DNA from: Pleurocapsaceae cyanobacterium CSU_1_1 | GTDB taxonomy: Bacteria; Cyanobacteriota; Cyanobacteriia; Cyanobacteriales; Xenococcaceae | Direction of reading: 5' to 3' | Length of the DNA: 47,130 nt | Assembly: GCA_012034765.1 (NCBI GenBank) | Contig: JAAUOU010000020.1 | Location: 1 to 47,130, forward strand | In this document: piece after piece, positions 33,601 through 42,024 of the stretch | Layout of the letters: each line of letters starts with the position of its first letter | How positions within the stretch are numbered: position 1 is the stretch's first letter | The notes under the pieces: model-generated | What the model was told of the DNA's origin: nothing | What the model saw: the letters and a program-made list of their open reading frames with translations, nothing else | The model's database searches: none | Translations under genes and position numbers: made by a program

Positions 33601-34518
33601 ATGAAGATCGCAATTACAGGGGCAACGGGGCTAGTTGGCAGTCATTTGGTAGCTCAACTAAACCAAAAAGGACACCAAATTGTAGTCTTAACCCGTAACC
33701 CCAGCAAAGCAGAAAAAGTGTTTCCCGCCTCCACTTTTGCTAATTTAGAAATTGTTCAATATACTCCTCAAGAGTCGGGGGAATGGCAACAAAGCATTTC
33801 TGGTTGTGATGCAGTAATCAATCTGGCGGGAGAACCAATTGCTGAACGTTGGAGTAACCAGCAAAAACAGGCAATCATGGAAAGTCGCCAGCTAGGAACT
33901 AGAAAATTAGTGGAAGCGATCGCGATCGCCGAACAAAAGCCACAAGTGTTAGTTAGTGGGTCGGCGATCGGCTACTATGGCACCAGCGAAACCACAACCT
34001 TTGACGAAACTAGTGGATCGGGTAGTGATTTTTTGGCGCAGGTCTGTCAAAATTGGGAAACTGAAGCACAGAAGGTAACCGAACAAGGAGTACGTTTGGT
34101 TATTCTAAGGATCGGTATTGTGCTGGCTAATGGTGGTGCATTAGGGAAAATGATCGGCCCTTTTAAGATGTTTGCTGGTGGCCCTATTGGTAGCGGTAAG
34201 CAGTGGTTTTCTTGGATTCACCGCCATGATTTAGTTAATTTAATCTGTCAGGCGGTGGAGAATCAATCAATGTCGGGAGTCTATAACGCTACTGCACCTA
34301 ACCCTGTGCGGATGGGTAAGCTATGTCAAACTTTAGGGGAAGTGATGAATCGTCCTTCTTGGCTACCCGTACCTGATTTTGTTTTAGAACTCTTACTGGG
34401 TGATGGAGCGATCGTGGTTTTGCAAGGACAGCAGGTATTACCCACCAAGACACAGCAGCTTGGGTTTAACTATCAATATCCAGAGCTTAAAGCTGCTTTG
34501 GCAGATATTGTTAATTGA
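33601..34518 (+). CDS. TIGR01777 family NAD-dependent epimerase-like protein
   Basis: A 305-residue SDR-superfamily protein: Rossmann start MKIAITGATGLVGSHLVAQL, VINLAGEPIAERWS, SGSAIGYYG and RIGIVLANGGALGKMIGPFK. The sequence WFSWIHRHDLVNLI and a C-terminal DUF1731-like part (PSWLPVPDFVLELLLGDGA to LKAALADIV) confirm the TIGR01777 family. Members are linked in the literature to cell division or thylakoid organisation in plants and cyanobacteria; the chemical activity is unknown. No signal or membrane segment. It lies upstream of a palindromic repeat. Confidence 0.9.
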   Translation: MKIAITGATGLVGSHLVAQLNQKGHQIVVLTRNPSKAEKVFPASTFANLEIVQYTPQESGEWQQSISGCDAVINLAGEPIAERWSNQQKQAIMESRQLGTRKLVEAIAIAEQKPQVLVSGSAIGYYGTSETTTFDETSGSGSDFLAQVCQNWETEAQKVTEQGVRLVILRIGIVLANGGALGKMIGPFKMFAGGPIGSGKQWFSWIHRHDLVNLICQAVENQSMSGVYNATAPNPVRMGKLCQTLGEVMNRPSWLPVPDFVLELLLGDGAIVVLQGQQVLPTKTQQLGFNYQYPELKAALADIVN

Positions 34519-34578
34519 CTATAGTCATTCCAATTAATTGACCTATGCTGGCACATGATGCGAGAATCGATAATCCTC

Positions 34579-34606
34579 GTAGGGGCGATTCGCGAATCGC
34601 CTCTAC
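34579..34606. repeat. 28-bp near-perfect palindrome of the AGGGGCGA family
   Basis: GTAGGGGCGATTC is followed directly by GCGAATCGCCTCTAC; only one base pair mismatches. The stem lacks a U-tract. It lies between the TIGR01777 gene and the convergent membrane protein gene. Confidence 0.75.
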
Positions 34607-34647
34607 TAGTAGTTCTCTGTTACGACAGTTTTGCCTAGAACCAAGCA

Positions 34648-35415
34648 CTAACGCGATTTATGACCAAACCAGCTACGTTCTTTTACTTGAGAATACTTAC
34701 AGTCTAGTAATTCTACAACATCACTCATTTCGCCGTTGCTTTTTACCCAACCCTCCTCAACATCAGGGAAATCTATTTTACAGTTCTCGCATTTTTTTTC
34801 TGAGTAAAATCGAATCGGACACCAGAAAGATTCGACATTTCGCAGCATTTCTGTCCCCAGCGACCATACTCCCGTCATCCAGTCGCAATATAAACACCAA
34901 ATTAGGTCATAACCAACTAAGCCTGTAAACTTTTGACGAGAGACATTTACCCAATCGCGAGCTTGATATTTAGGCAACCCTACTAGCCATGTCAAGGGAG
35001 GATAAGCGAAGATTTCGACGAATCGAACTGTCCAAAAACAGGGGAGCGCTAATAAGGTGATCCAAACTGCCAGATGATTACGCCAACCGCCAACGATACG
35101 GCTCAAGGTAGGAAAAATTTTTGGTTCTCGGCGACTTTTATAGTTGACTAGCTCATGAAAAATAATCCAAATCCAAACTGTACTGAATTGGGCAATTAAT
35201 GCAGCGATCGCACCTCTTCCTCCAGCTATCAAAGAGCCAACTAGTAAAGGGAACAACATAAAGTATGCCAGCAATAAATCGATTCCTGGTGCCTGGCAAA
35301 GTGAATCTGCTAACTGTTCTCCTGGTTTGCCTAAACGAGACGGGAGATGAAGTAACAAGGAACTGCAAACTAAAATTGTTGTCAATGATAAATAAACTTG
35401 AATTAGTAAATTCAT
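34648..35415 (-). CDS. Cys-rich membrane protein, unknown
   Basis: A 255-residue protein with about four N-terminal membrane segments (4-22, 48-68, 75-90, 115-140). It has a soluble C-terminal half that contains GLVGYDLIWCLYCDWMTGVW, FWCPIRFYSEKKCENCKIDF and a final charged tail. The CxxC pairs suggest metal or thiol chemistry at the membrane. The composition and the CLYCDW...CENC layout look like a conserved cyanobacterial family, but I cannot name it. The start ATG at 35415 has an AGGAG-like box 9 bases upstream. Confidence 0.6.
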   Translation of the reverse strand: MNLLIQVYLSLTTILVCSSLLLHLPSRLGKPGEQLADSLCQAPGIDLLLAYFMLFPLLVGSLIAGGRGAIAALIAQFSTVWIWIIFHELVNYKSRREPKIFPTLSRIVGGWRNHLAVWITLLALPCFWTVRFVEIFAYPPLTWLVGLPKYQARDWVNVSRQKFTGLVGYDLIWCLYCDWMTGVWSLGTEMLRNVESFWCPIRFYSEKKCENCKIDFPDVEEGWVKSNGEMSDVVELLDCKYSQVKERSWFGHKSR

Positions 35416-35694
35416 GTAAAAATCTCCTGGATTTAAGTCCCATGCAGCGTAAAGCTTAAAATAATCGACTCAGTATTGATTTTATTTTGTTTAATATTTT
35501 GTAATGCTCACTTTTTTTAATTGTACATATAATACTTTTATATATAGATTACGTAATATCAAATAGATACAAGTAAGTCAAAAACTTAATAAATGATTAA
35601 TAAAATAGCCATTAGTGACTAATGCTAGTTTATCTACATTTTTTCATGGCTATATATGTTGATAAGCTAAATTGCCAATCTTATTTTAAATAGG

Positions 35695-35724
35695 TTGACA
35701 ACGAAAAAAAATAAATTTTATAAG
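35695..35724 (+). promoter_or_regulatory. Putative promoter of CFA-like methyltransferase
   Basis: A perfect TTGACA (35695-35700) and TATAAG (35719-35724) are separated by 18 bases. The predicted start of transcription near 35731 lies in a following hairpin, giving a leader of about 138 bases. Confidence 0.5.
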
Positions 35725-35728
35725 GTTT

Positions 35729-35752
35729 TTTTTGCTAAATTTTTAGCAAAAA
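35729..35752. repeat. Perfect 11-bp inverted repeat at the promoter
   Basis: TTTTTGCTAAA (35729-35739) and TTTAGCAAAAA (35742-35752) flank TT. With A's after the stem rather than T's it is not a normal plus-strand terminator. It may be an operator dyad or 5'-leader stem. Confidence 0.55.
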
Positions 35753-35868
35753 GCTTGAATGTTATAGTCTTGAGTCGATAAAACAATTATCAACAATCAT
35801 CAACTGGAAATTTTTGATTTTACAGTAGTTTATAGCTGTTAACATTAATTTAATTCAGGAGAAAAACT

Positions 35869-37140
35869 ATGAGTTCTACTTTACAACTTCGCTCCCATAA
35901 GCAAAATTCTCTTTCCCGAAAAGATAGTAAAGTAATTGATACTTTGCTAAGTCAAAATATTCAAGTTCTCATTGAAGAAGAAGCGCAATCTCAATCAAAT
36001 CCTTGGGATATTATTTGTCAAAGCGATCGCCGAAACTATGTACTCCAGCAATTTGTTCAGCTGAAAACTTTGGGTTTAGGAAATACTTATGCAGCAGGAT
36101 TTTGGCATTGTGCCAGATTAGATCTTTTGTTTGAACGTCTTTTTGCTCTCAATTTAAGTACCAAGTCTAACTCCATTCTATTTGAGATGCCCAATTCACC
36201 CGCATTAATTTTGGAACAGTTACTGTATAAGTTTTTTAATGTCTCTTTAATTAAGCAACATGATGTAGCAAAAATACACTATGACTTACCGACAGAGCTA
36301 TATGAAAGCTTTCTCGAAGAATCAATGAAATATACGACTGGAGACTGGACAGGATTAGAGCGAATTCCTGAAAACTTGAATACTGCTCAAAGACAAAACC
36401 TAGAATATTGGGTTAATGAACTACAAATTCGGGATGGAGATATTATTCTTGATTGTGGCTGTGGGTGGGGAACTTTACCTCAACATTTAGCCAATCGTTT
36501 CGATCTTACCTATATTGGCATTACGATTTCAGATGTACAGGTAGATTACTGTCGCTCGAAATTTGCGGGAGTTGCCAATTTCTATTTTTATAATCACAGC
36601 TACCATAATCAATATCAAAAAATTCTTGCCGAATCTGGTGTCGATCGCATTACCAAGTGCATCTTTTTAGAAACTATCGAACATGGTGGAACTAAAAACT
36701 GGGGAGATATCCTCCACAATATCCGCACAATTATCACTCAAGATGGTCTTTTGGGTATTCAAACCAATGGAGCAGATCATTCAGTCTTGGTGAGCGATCC
36801 CTATATCAATCGCTATATATTTCCTCATCTGGCTTTAGGCTCTCCTTCTGAATTAGGTAAAGCGATTGAGAAAAACCGTCAGTTTATTATGTGCCGACAA
36901 AACAATATTTCTCAACACTATGGAGTAACTTGGAGAACTTGGAATTATTACTTCCAAAATAACTGGAGTAAAATCGAGCCTTGTATTAATAAAATCATCG
37001 ATTCAACCCCATTTTCCACCACAGCAGAATGGAAACGTCATTGGGAATATTTCTTGTTACTTTGTGCGGGTGCTTATGATGCAGGAACTTATCCTCAGCT
37101 TTATCAACTTACTGCCAAACCCAATTTTTTTCCTAACTAG
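35869..37140 (+). CDS. Cyclopropane-fatty-acid synthase-like methyltransferase
   Basis: A 423-residue SAM-dependent methyltransferase of the CFA synthase (Mycolic_acid_cyclopropane) family. The substrate-approach segment HYDLPTELYESFLEESMKYT and the SAM motif IILDCGCGWGTLPQHLA are clear; FLETIEHGG occupies the position that in CFA synthases carries EMIEHVG. The N-terminal 130 residues are specific to this protein. CFA synthases add a methylene to unsaturated phospholipid chains; here the E of MIEHVG-type region is partly changed, so modification of another lipid is possible. AGGAG lies seven bases before the ATG. A MITE and STRR follow its 3' end. Confidence 0.8.
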   Translation: MSSTLQLRSHKQNSLSRKDSKVIDTLLSQNIQVLIEEEAQSQSNPWDIICQSDRRNYVLQQFVQLKTLGLGNTYAAGFWHCARLDLLFERLFALNLSTKSNSILFEMPNSPALILEQLLYKFFNVSLIKQHDVAKIHYDLPTELYESFLEESMKYTTGDWTGLERIPENLNTAQRQNLEYWVNELQIRDGDIILDCGCGWGTLPQHLANRFDLTYIGITISDVQVDYCRSKFAGVANFYFYNHSYHNQYQKILAESGVDRITKCIFLETIEHGGTKNWGDILHNIRTIITQDGLLGIQTNGADHSVLVSDPYINRYIFPHLALGSPSELGKAIEKNRQFIMCRQNNISQHYGVTWRTWNYYFQNNWSKIEPCINKIIDSTPFSTTAEWKRHWEYFLLLCAGAYDAGTYPQLYQLTAKPNFFPN

Positions 37141-37155
37141 TACCGCTACGCGGAA

Positions 37156-37183
37156 GTCAAAAGTCAAAAGTCAAAAGTCAAAA
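37156..37183. repeat. Heptamer tandem repeat (GTCAAAA)4
   Basis: Four exact copies of GTCAAAA (37156-37183) stand just after the CFA-like gene and five bases before the MITE flank. The same heptamer in opposite orientation occurs at 38067-38108. Confidence 0.85.
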
Positions 37184-37187
37184 GTAT

Positions 37188-37340
37188 CACAAGGGTCAAT
37201 ACTTTTCGTTTAGGAAGATAGGGGATGTAGGGATGTAGGGATATGGGGAGATAATTAATCACCAATCCCCTAATTTTTTAATTCCCCATTTTGTCAGTTC
37301 TTCAAACTAAATTGTTAAACAAGAAGTATTGCCACAAGAG
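37188..37340. mobile_element. Second MITE-like copy with near-perfect 8-bp duplication
   Basis: The element 37196-37332 has ends TCAATACTTTTCGTTTA and TAAACAAGAAGTATTGC, which share the core CAATACTT..TCGTTTA/TAAAC..AAGTATTG with the copy at 2467. It is flanked by CACAAGGG (37188-37195) and CACAAGAG (37333-37340), one base apart in identity. The left interior is G-rich (GGGATGTAG repeats) and the right has AATCCCCTAAT, also found in copy 1. No coding capacity. Confidence 0.75.
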
Positions 37341-37407
37341 TATAACATCACAAGTTTAACCGTTTAAAGCCTCTTCTAATTGAGCTAATAGCCAGGACGT
37401 AGCCCTA

Positions 37408-37782
37408 TTACCAACCAAGAAATCCTGATATTTGACTTGCCAAAGTGAGGGAATCAAAAGGTTTATTAATTACTCCTTTTGCTCCTGCATTATAAAAGCG
37501 ACGGCGATCGCTGGCTTGAGCTTTGGCAGTAATAAAAATAGTCGGAATGTTTTTGGTTTCTGGGTTAGACTGCAACTTGGCTATAGTTTGAATACCGTCT
37601 AGTTCGGGCATCATGGCATCTAAGAGGATAGCATCTGGTTTTTCTTTTTCGGCGATCGCAATTCCTTCCTTACCGCTAGAGGCACTCATCATTGACCAAC
37701 CAGCCTCGTATTCAAGACAAAACTGCGCCAGGGTTTTGATGTCATCCTCATCATCAATAAATAAAATACGTTTTACATTCAT
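37408..37782 (-). CDS. Single-domain response regulator
   Basis: A 124-residue receiver domain without output: RILFIDDEDDIK, phosphoacceptor Asp55 in AILLDAMMPELDG, Thr/Ala in IFITAK and GAKGVINKPFDS with the conserved Lys. Stand-alone receivers often serve in phosphorelays or, in cyanobacteria, in motility and phototaxis. No kinase is next to it, but a large hybrid regulator with an HPt domain lies 381 bases upstream on the same strand and could exchange phosphate with it. It is bracketed by STRRs in opposite orientation. Confidence 0.9.
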   Translation of the reverse strand: MNVKRILFIDDEDDIKTLAQFCLEYEAGWSMMSASSGKEGIAIAEKEKPDAILLDAMMPELDGIQTIAKLQSNPETKNIPTIFITAKAQASDRRRFYNAGAKGVINKPFDSLTLASQISGFLGW

Positions 37783-38163
37783 GTATTAAAGTTAAAGTCA
37801 GATAAAATCTTTAAGATTTTATTTTTAAGGATTTTATCTGTTAAATATGATTATTTTGTGATGGTTAATTATTTCCAAAACTTATATTATAGCAGTTAGG
37901 AAATCAGGACAGGATAATCATAAAAGTTTTGTATTAAAAATACTATGCATAGATTACAATTTTCCCTGACTTCTGACTACATGTGGCTGACGCGAAGCTT
38001 ATGCGAAGCGGTACACCCAACTAAGCGGCGCAAGCCCTTTAGGGAATCCTTTAGGAAAAGCCTTTGTGACTTCTGACTTCTGACTTTTGACTTTTGACTT
38101 CTGACTTCTGTACGGGCGAATGGCGACGCGACGTAAGGAGCTAATCCTTTAGGGCATTCGCCC
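37783..38163. repeat. Repeat-rich intergenic region with heptamers and a palindrome
   Basis: No gene is visible. TGACTTY repeats (six copies) occupy 38067-38108, in inverse orientation to (GTCAAAA)4 at 37156. GCGAAGC/CCTTTAGGG motifs lie at 37990-38060. GTACGGGCGAATG (38110-38122) pairs with GCATTCGCCCCTAC (38154-38167), around a loop with ATCCTTTAGGGC. Confidence 0.75.
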
Positions 38164-39975
38164 CTACTTCTGACTTTGAATGCGTTTCAAACGATTGAGA
38201 ATGCGGTTGGCTAATACAGAGCCAGTTACAGGCTTACAAATATAATCATCAGCACCCATGTTGAAAGCTTGATTCTTAGTTTGGTTGTCTTGATGTACGC
38301 TCAGAAATAAAACTGGTAGATGCTGCCAATAGCGATCGCTTCTTAAAATCTGACAGAGTTCAATGCCATTTAGATCGGGCATATCTATATCTAACACTAA
38401 GATGTCTGGCTCTGTACTCTCTAAAACTTCCCAAAACTGAGTCGATTTATCTAAAATATTTATTTCAAAGCCCCAGGGTTCAAGAGAGATTAACAAAGAT
38501 AATAGTAGTTGAGGATCGTCATCGATAATTAGCACTTTGTTAGCCTTACCAAGATTGTCCATTAACTCGGAAATGGCTTTAACTGCTATTAGTGGTTCTA
38601 CTGGGTGCTGCAAAATTAAATTTCCTCCGCTACGAGCAAAATTTAGACGATCAAACAATTGGGGAGATTCAGCAATTGCAACTATAGGTACGTTAGGTTG
38701 GTGTTGATGTAGCTGTTCGAGAAATTCTAAGTCTTCTCCATCAGGAAAAACAATCTTATGTAGCAGAGCATCGATAGATTCTCGTTCAAGTATTCTCTGA
38801 GCTTGAGTTAAATCTGTAGCAATATGAGTCTTCATGCCATGATTATCAGCTTCAGTCATCAACTGTTGATCGAGATTTGGATCGTGACTGGGATCAATAA
38901 TCAATAGCGAAATATTTTTGCTCAGTACATCTTTAATTTTCTCAAATGGCTGGTGCTGTAAATCGGCTCTCAGGGATGTTGTCAGGTTAGTCAGCTGTTC
39001 TAAGTCTTCTGGCTTGAGTGGATTGTGATCCACAAATAGTTCAAATTGCTTGGCAATCTTCGATCCCTCTGGGAAACCAAAGCATCCTAACGAACCTGCT
39101 AATTTATGAGCCGAATTTTTGGCTTGTGCCTGTAATTCTGCTGTGACATTGTTTTCGGCTAAGGCGATCGCTAGCTTTTCTAGGCTAGCCAATCTTTCAA
39201 AAGCTAAATCTTTAAACTGTAACCAAATCTGATTAATATCGGCGGTTCTCTTTGGTGGTTGAGGATTAAGTTGAGACAGCGTCTCAGCTGTATGATTGTC
39301 GTCATCTGTCTTTAGCCGATAGCCTACACCGTAAACTGTTTTAATCGTATCTTTTGCCATTCCAACCGCTTTGAGCTTTTGGCGTAATCCTTTAATGTGA
39401 GTTCTAACCGCCTCCTCTCCTGGCGGATCTTCCCCTGCCCAAAGATTGTTGATAACTGCCCCTGGACTGAATACCTGTTGTGGGTGACGCATGAATAGTT
39501 CCAACATGCCGTATTCTTTGGGAGTTAGAGGCAAAAGTTGCTGTTTGTGGTGAACTTCATGAGTTTTGGGATCGAGCTTAAGGTTTCCCCATTCTAAGAT
39601 CGGGGAGGATATGCTAATTTCGCGACGTAGCAACGCTCGAATTCGTGCAGTTAATTCTTCAAAATCGAAGGGTTTGACCACATAATCATCTGCACCAGAG
39701 TCCAACGCTAATACTTTATCATTTTGGCGATCGCGAGCAGTCAAGAGCATAATTGGCATAGTGTAGCCTTCTGCTCTAATTTGCTGACAAAGCTCTACCC
39801 CATCAATGTCGGGCAGCATCCAGTCTAGAACTACTAGATCGAAGTCAAACAGCAACACAAACTCCCAAGTCATTTCTCCTGTGGTGGCAATATCCACCGC
39901 ATAACGCTGCTCAACTAGCTTGCTTGCCAGTGCTTCCATCAATTGTTCGTCATCGTCTACAAGCAAGATTCTCAT
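38164..39975 (-). CDS. Hybrid response regulator REC-wHTH-HPt-REC-REC
   Basis: A 603-residue protein. Residues 1-118 are an OmpR-type receiver (LLVDDDEQ, Asp51 in VVLDWMLPDIDG, KPFDFEEL). Residues 125-222 are a winged helix DNA-binding domain (LLPLTPKEYGMLELFMRHP to VYGVGYRL). Residues about 248-345 form an HPt domain with His290 in AHKLAGSLGCFG. Residues about 355-475 are a degenerate receiver (LLIIDPSHD, no clear acceptor Asp). Residues about 480-600 are a full receiver (VLIIDDDPQ, LVLDIDMPDLNG, KPVTGSV). This arrangement would allow an internal phosphorelay coupled to transcription. It lies 86 bases after the GT39-like gene on the same strand. Confidence 0.85.
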   Translation of the reverse strand: MRILLVDDDEQLMEALASKLVEQRYAVDIATTGEMTWEFVLLFDFDLVVLDWMLPDIDGVELCQQIRAEGYTMPIMLLTARDRQNDKVLALDSGADDYVVKPFDFEELTARIRALLRREISISSPILEWGNLKLDPKTHEVHHKQQLLPLTPKEYGMLELFMRHPQQVFSPGAVINNLWAGEDPPGEEAVRTHIKGLRQKLKAVGMAKDTIKTVYGVGYRLKTDDDNHTAETLSQLNPQPPKRTADINQIWLQFKDLAFERLASLEKLAIALAENNVTAELQAQAKNSAHKLAGSLGCFGFPEGSKIAKQFELFVDHNPLKPEDLEQLTNLTTSLRADLQHQPFEKIKDVLSKNISLLIIDPSHDPNLDQQLMTEADNHGMKTHIATDLTQAQRILERESIDALLHKIVFPDGEDLEFLEQLHQHQPNVPIVAIAESPQLFDRLNFARSGGNLILQHPVEPLIAVKAISELMDNLGKANKVLIIDDDPQLLLSLLISLEPWGFEINILDKSTQFWEVLESTEPDILVLDIDMPDLNGIELCQILRSDRYWQHLPVLFLSVHQDNQTKNQAFNMGADDYICKPVTGSVLANRILNRLKRIQSQK

Positions 39976-40061
39976 TAGTCTGGATTGGCCTGGTAGGTAC
40001 TTCTCATTAATATACTATCGAGAAACTCTTGTTAAGAAAAATCGAAGTTTTTTATTACTCA

Positions 40062-41630
40062 TTACTCATTATTTGCCCCTGATAAGGTATAAAGGTAGGC
40101 AGAAGCTCCCGTCTGCTCAAACGAGTCTCTTTTTTGACCGATGCGATCGAGATATTCAATTATTTCTGCTTTTTTTTCGGCATTTGCACGCAAAATAAAC
40201 CAAACTCGACGATCCTTTAATGGTTGCAACTCTTTACCCAAATCCTGCTGTAAATCTTGCTTTTGCTCATCGCTATCAAAGTTAACTGTGCCGAGAGTAT
40301 AGTCTAGATTGTTATATTTTTTTAACTTTAGATAATAAGTAAAAGCTAGGTTGCCCTCTGCATAAACGTATACCTTATCTCCTGGTTGATTTTGCTCCAC
40401 CACATATGCCAAAACTGGTTTAACTTCCTGTTTTAATTCAGGTTTAACAAGTAAGGTACTAGATCTGTAAATTGGCAGGATCGTTAAAGCAACCAAAGAT
40501 ATAATTCCTAACATTGCCATCAACCGAGTTCCTCTGGCGCTTGTGCCTCGATTTAGCTGCTTTATTGGCGACAGCATCAAGACAATTCCTTCCGCTACGA
40601 TCATCATCCCGAAAGGTGCTAAAAATAGAGTCAGACGATCTTGAAAAGGATATTGATGAAGATAAGCAGCGAGTATGCTAGCGACAAATGGAGCAATTAG
40701 AGCAAAAAAGAGCGTCCGATTGTGGCGATACCAGGCAATACAGCCGACGATAAAAGCAAAAATACCAATGCCGTCAGTTATACCCAAAAACCCCATGGGA
40801 TGATAGAAAAACTTAGCTAACGCATCGAATAACCACAAAATATCAGCGAATGAATCTGGATATCGCCCTGCCCAAGAAGAACTTAGATCTTCATTGTTCA
40901 CAGCATCGGCAATATTAATTAAGTAGAACAAACCGAAACTAATCAACCAGGCAACATAAATTCCCAGACGATTGATGATAATTTTTCCCCAGGATCTTCT
41001 CGAAGCCGTGCCTAAATTCCATCCCTCCATTCCTGCCATAACTAAAACCGCAGGATAAGAAAGCCAGATTGCTAAACTACCCAAAGCAGCAAAACCCAGC
41101 ATTTCTTTAACTTTTAAAATTCGATGTTGAGCTTCAACTATAAACCAAAACAGAATTAGCGCGATCGCCACATCGCTAGAGTAAGGTTTTAATTCGGTGG
41201 AAAAGTAAACAGTAAAACGAGTACAGGCAAATAAACACAGAGCGATCGGTGCAGCCCAAGTTGAACTATATCGGCGCACCAAAGCATAAAACACCCCCAA
41301 AGATATAATGCTGGCAATAAACGGCAATAACCTGAGAGCATATTCGCTGTTACCCCACAATTGCGTCGCCAGTTTTTCAACCCAGAGAAAACCGAGAGGT
41401 GCTGACTGATTATAATCTAGGGTTTGAGATAACTCTCCGTAAGAGCGATCCAGAATATTGACAGCTAAACTAAGTTCATCTCCCCAAAGCGATCTATTAC
41501 TGAGATATTGAACGGTTCGAACTAAAATACCCCAAAAAATGCCCAATAAAGCTAGATAATTAGCATATTTAGTCCAATTTACTTGATTGAAATTATTGTT
41601 TGACACCGCAAAACACTCAAATAGTTTCAC
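40062..41630 (-). CDS. GT39-like polytopic glycosyltransferase
   Basis: A 522-residue integral membrane protein with about ten hydrophobic segments. The N-terminal motif RSLWGDELSLAVNIL with an acidic DE pair in the first loop and APLGFLWVEKLATQLWG are features of dolichol/undecaprenyl-phosphate-sugar using GT-C enzymes (ArnT/PMT type). The C-terminal 100 residues form a soluble domain (NQPGDKVYVYAEGNLAFTYY). These enzymes transfer sugars to lipids or proteins on the outer face of the membrane. Acceptor unknown. No other glycan gene is near. Confidence 0.75.
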   Translation of the reverse strand: MKLFECFAVSNNNFNQVNWTKYANYLALLGIFWGILVRTVQYLSNRSLWGDELSLAVNILDRSYGELSQTLDYNQSAPLGFLWVEKLATQLWGNSEYALRLLPFIASIISLGVFYALVRRYSSTWAAPIALCLFACTRFTVYFSTELKPYSSDVAIALILFWFIVEAQHRILKVKEMLGFAALGSLAIWLSYPAVLVMAGMEGWNLGTASRRSWGKIIINRLGIYVAWLISFGLFYLINIADAVNNEDLSSSWAGRYPDSFADILWLFDALAKFFYHPMGFLGITDGIGIFAFIVGCIAWYRHNRTLFFALIAPFVASILAAYLHQYPFQDRLTLFLAPFGMMIVAEGIVLMLSPIKQLNRGTSARGTRLMAMLGIISLVALTILPIYRSSTLLVKPELKQEVKPVLAYVVEQNQPGDKVYVYAEGNLAFTYYLKLKKYNNLDYTLGTVNFDSDEQKQDLQQDLGKELQPLKDRRVWFILRANAEKKAEIIEYLDRIGQKRDSFEQTGASAYLYTLSGANNE

Positions 41631-41694
41631 TTATTAAACATCAAACATAGTTAGCTGGCAGCAATTATCTCAAAAACTACATAGAACCCATTTG

Positions 41695-42024
41695 CTATCT
41701 TATTCTTTGATTCTGCCAATCTGCTCGGTTCAAGCGATAAACAAAACAGTCATCATCACCAAACCATCGCTGCTCGACAAATTGGAAGCCAAAACGTTCA
41801 TAGAAGCGATGAGCGCGGGTATTATTGGCGAGAGGATCGATCAGCACTGCCGTCACAAAAGGCTCGCTGAAACATCGAGCAAGGGCAAGCTGCATCATTT
41901 GTGTGCCATAACCTTTGCCCAAATCAACCTCTTCACCAATCCAGATGTCAATAGCACGAAGATTTGTGGGAACATCACCCCAATAATGGCTATCTTCAAA
42001 TTTACTTGGCAAGTTCCGCTTCAA
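41695..42024 (-). pseudogene. Truncated GNAT acetyltransferase, C-terminal half
   Basis: The frame reads SHYWGDVPTNLRAIDIWIGE, then LGKGYGTQMMQLALARCF, AVLIDPLANNTRAHRFYERF and FVEQRWFGDDDCFVYRL, which is the acetyl-CoA-binding half of an AAC(6')-like GNAT enzyme (QxxGxG/A loop as GKGYGT). The first half that should precede GDVP is absent: 23 bases of its upstream frame are inside the glutathione peroxidase gene, whose stop at 42002 it overlaps. A deletion or rearrangement seems to have joined the two. It could in principle be translated from an ATG at 42022-42024 but would lack the N-terminal strands. Confidence 0.8.

Larger units (their letters stand above)
35416..35868. other. AT-rich upstream region of CFA-like gene
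   Basis: No coding sequence is seen. It contains a promoter-like pair at 35695-35724 and a strong hairpin at 35729-35752, described separately. Confidence 0.4.
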
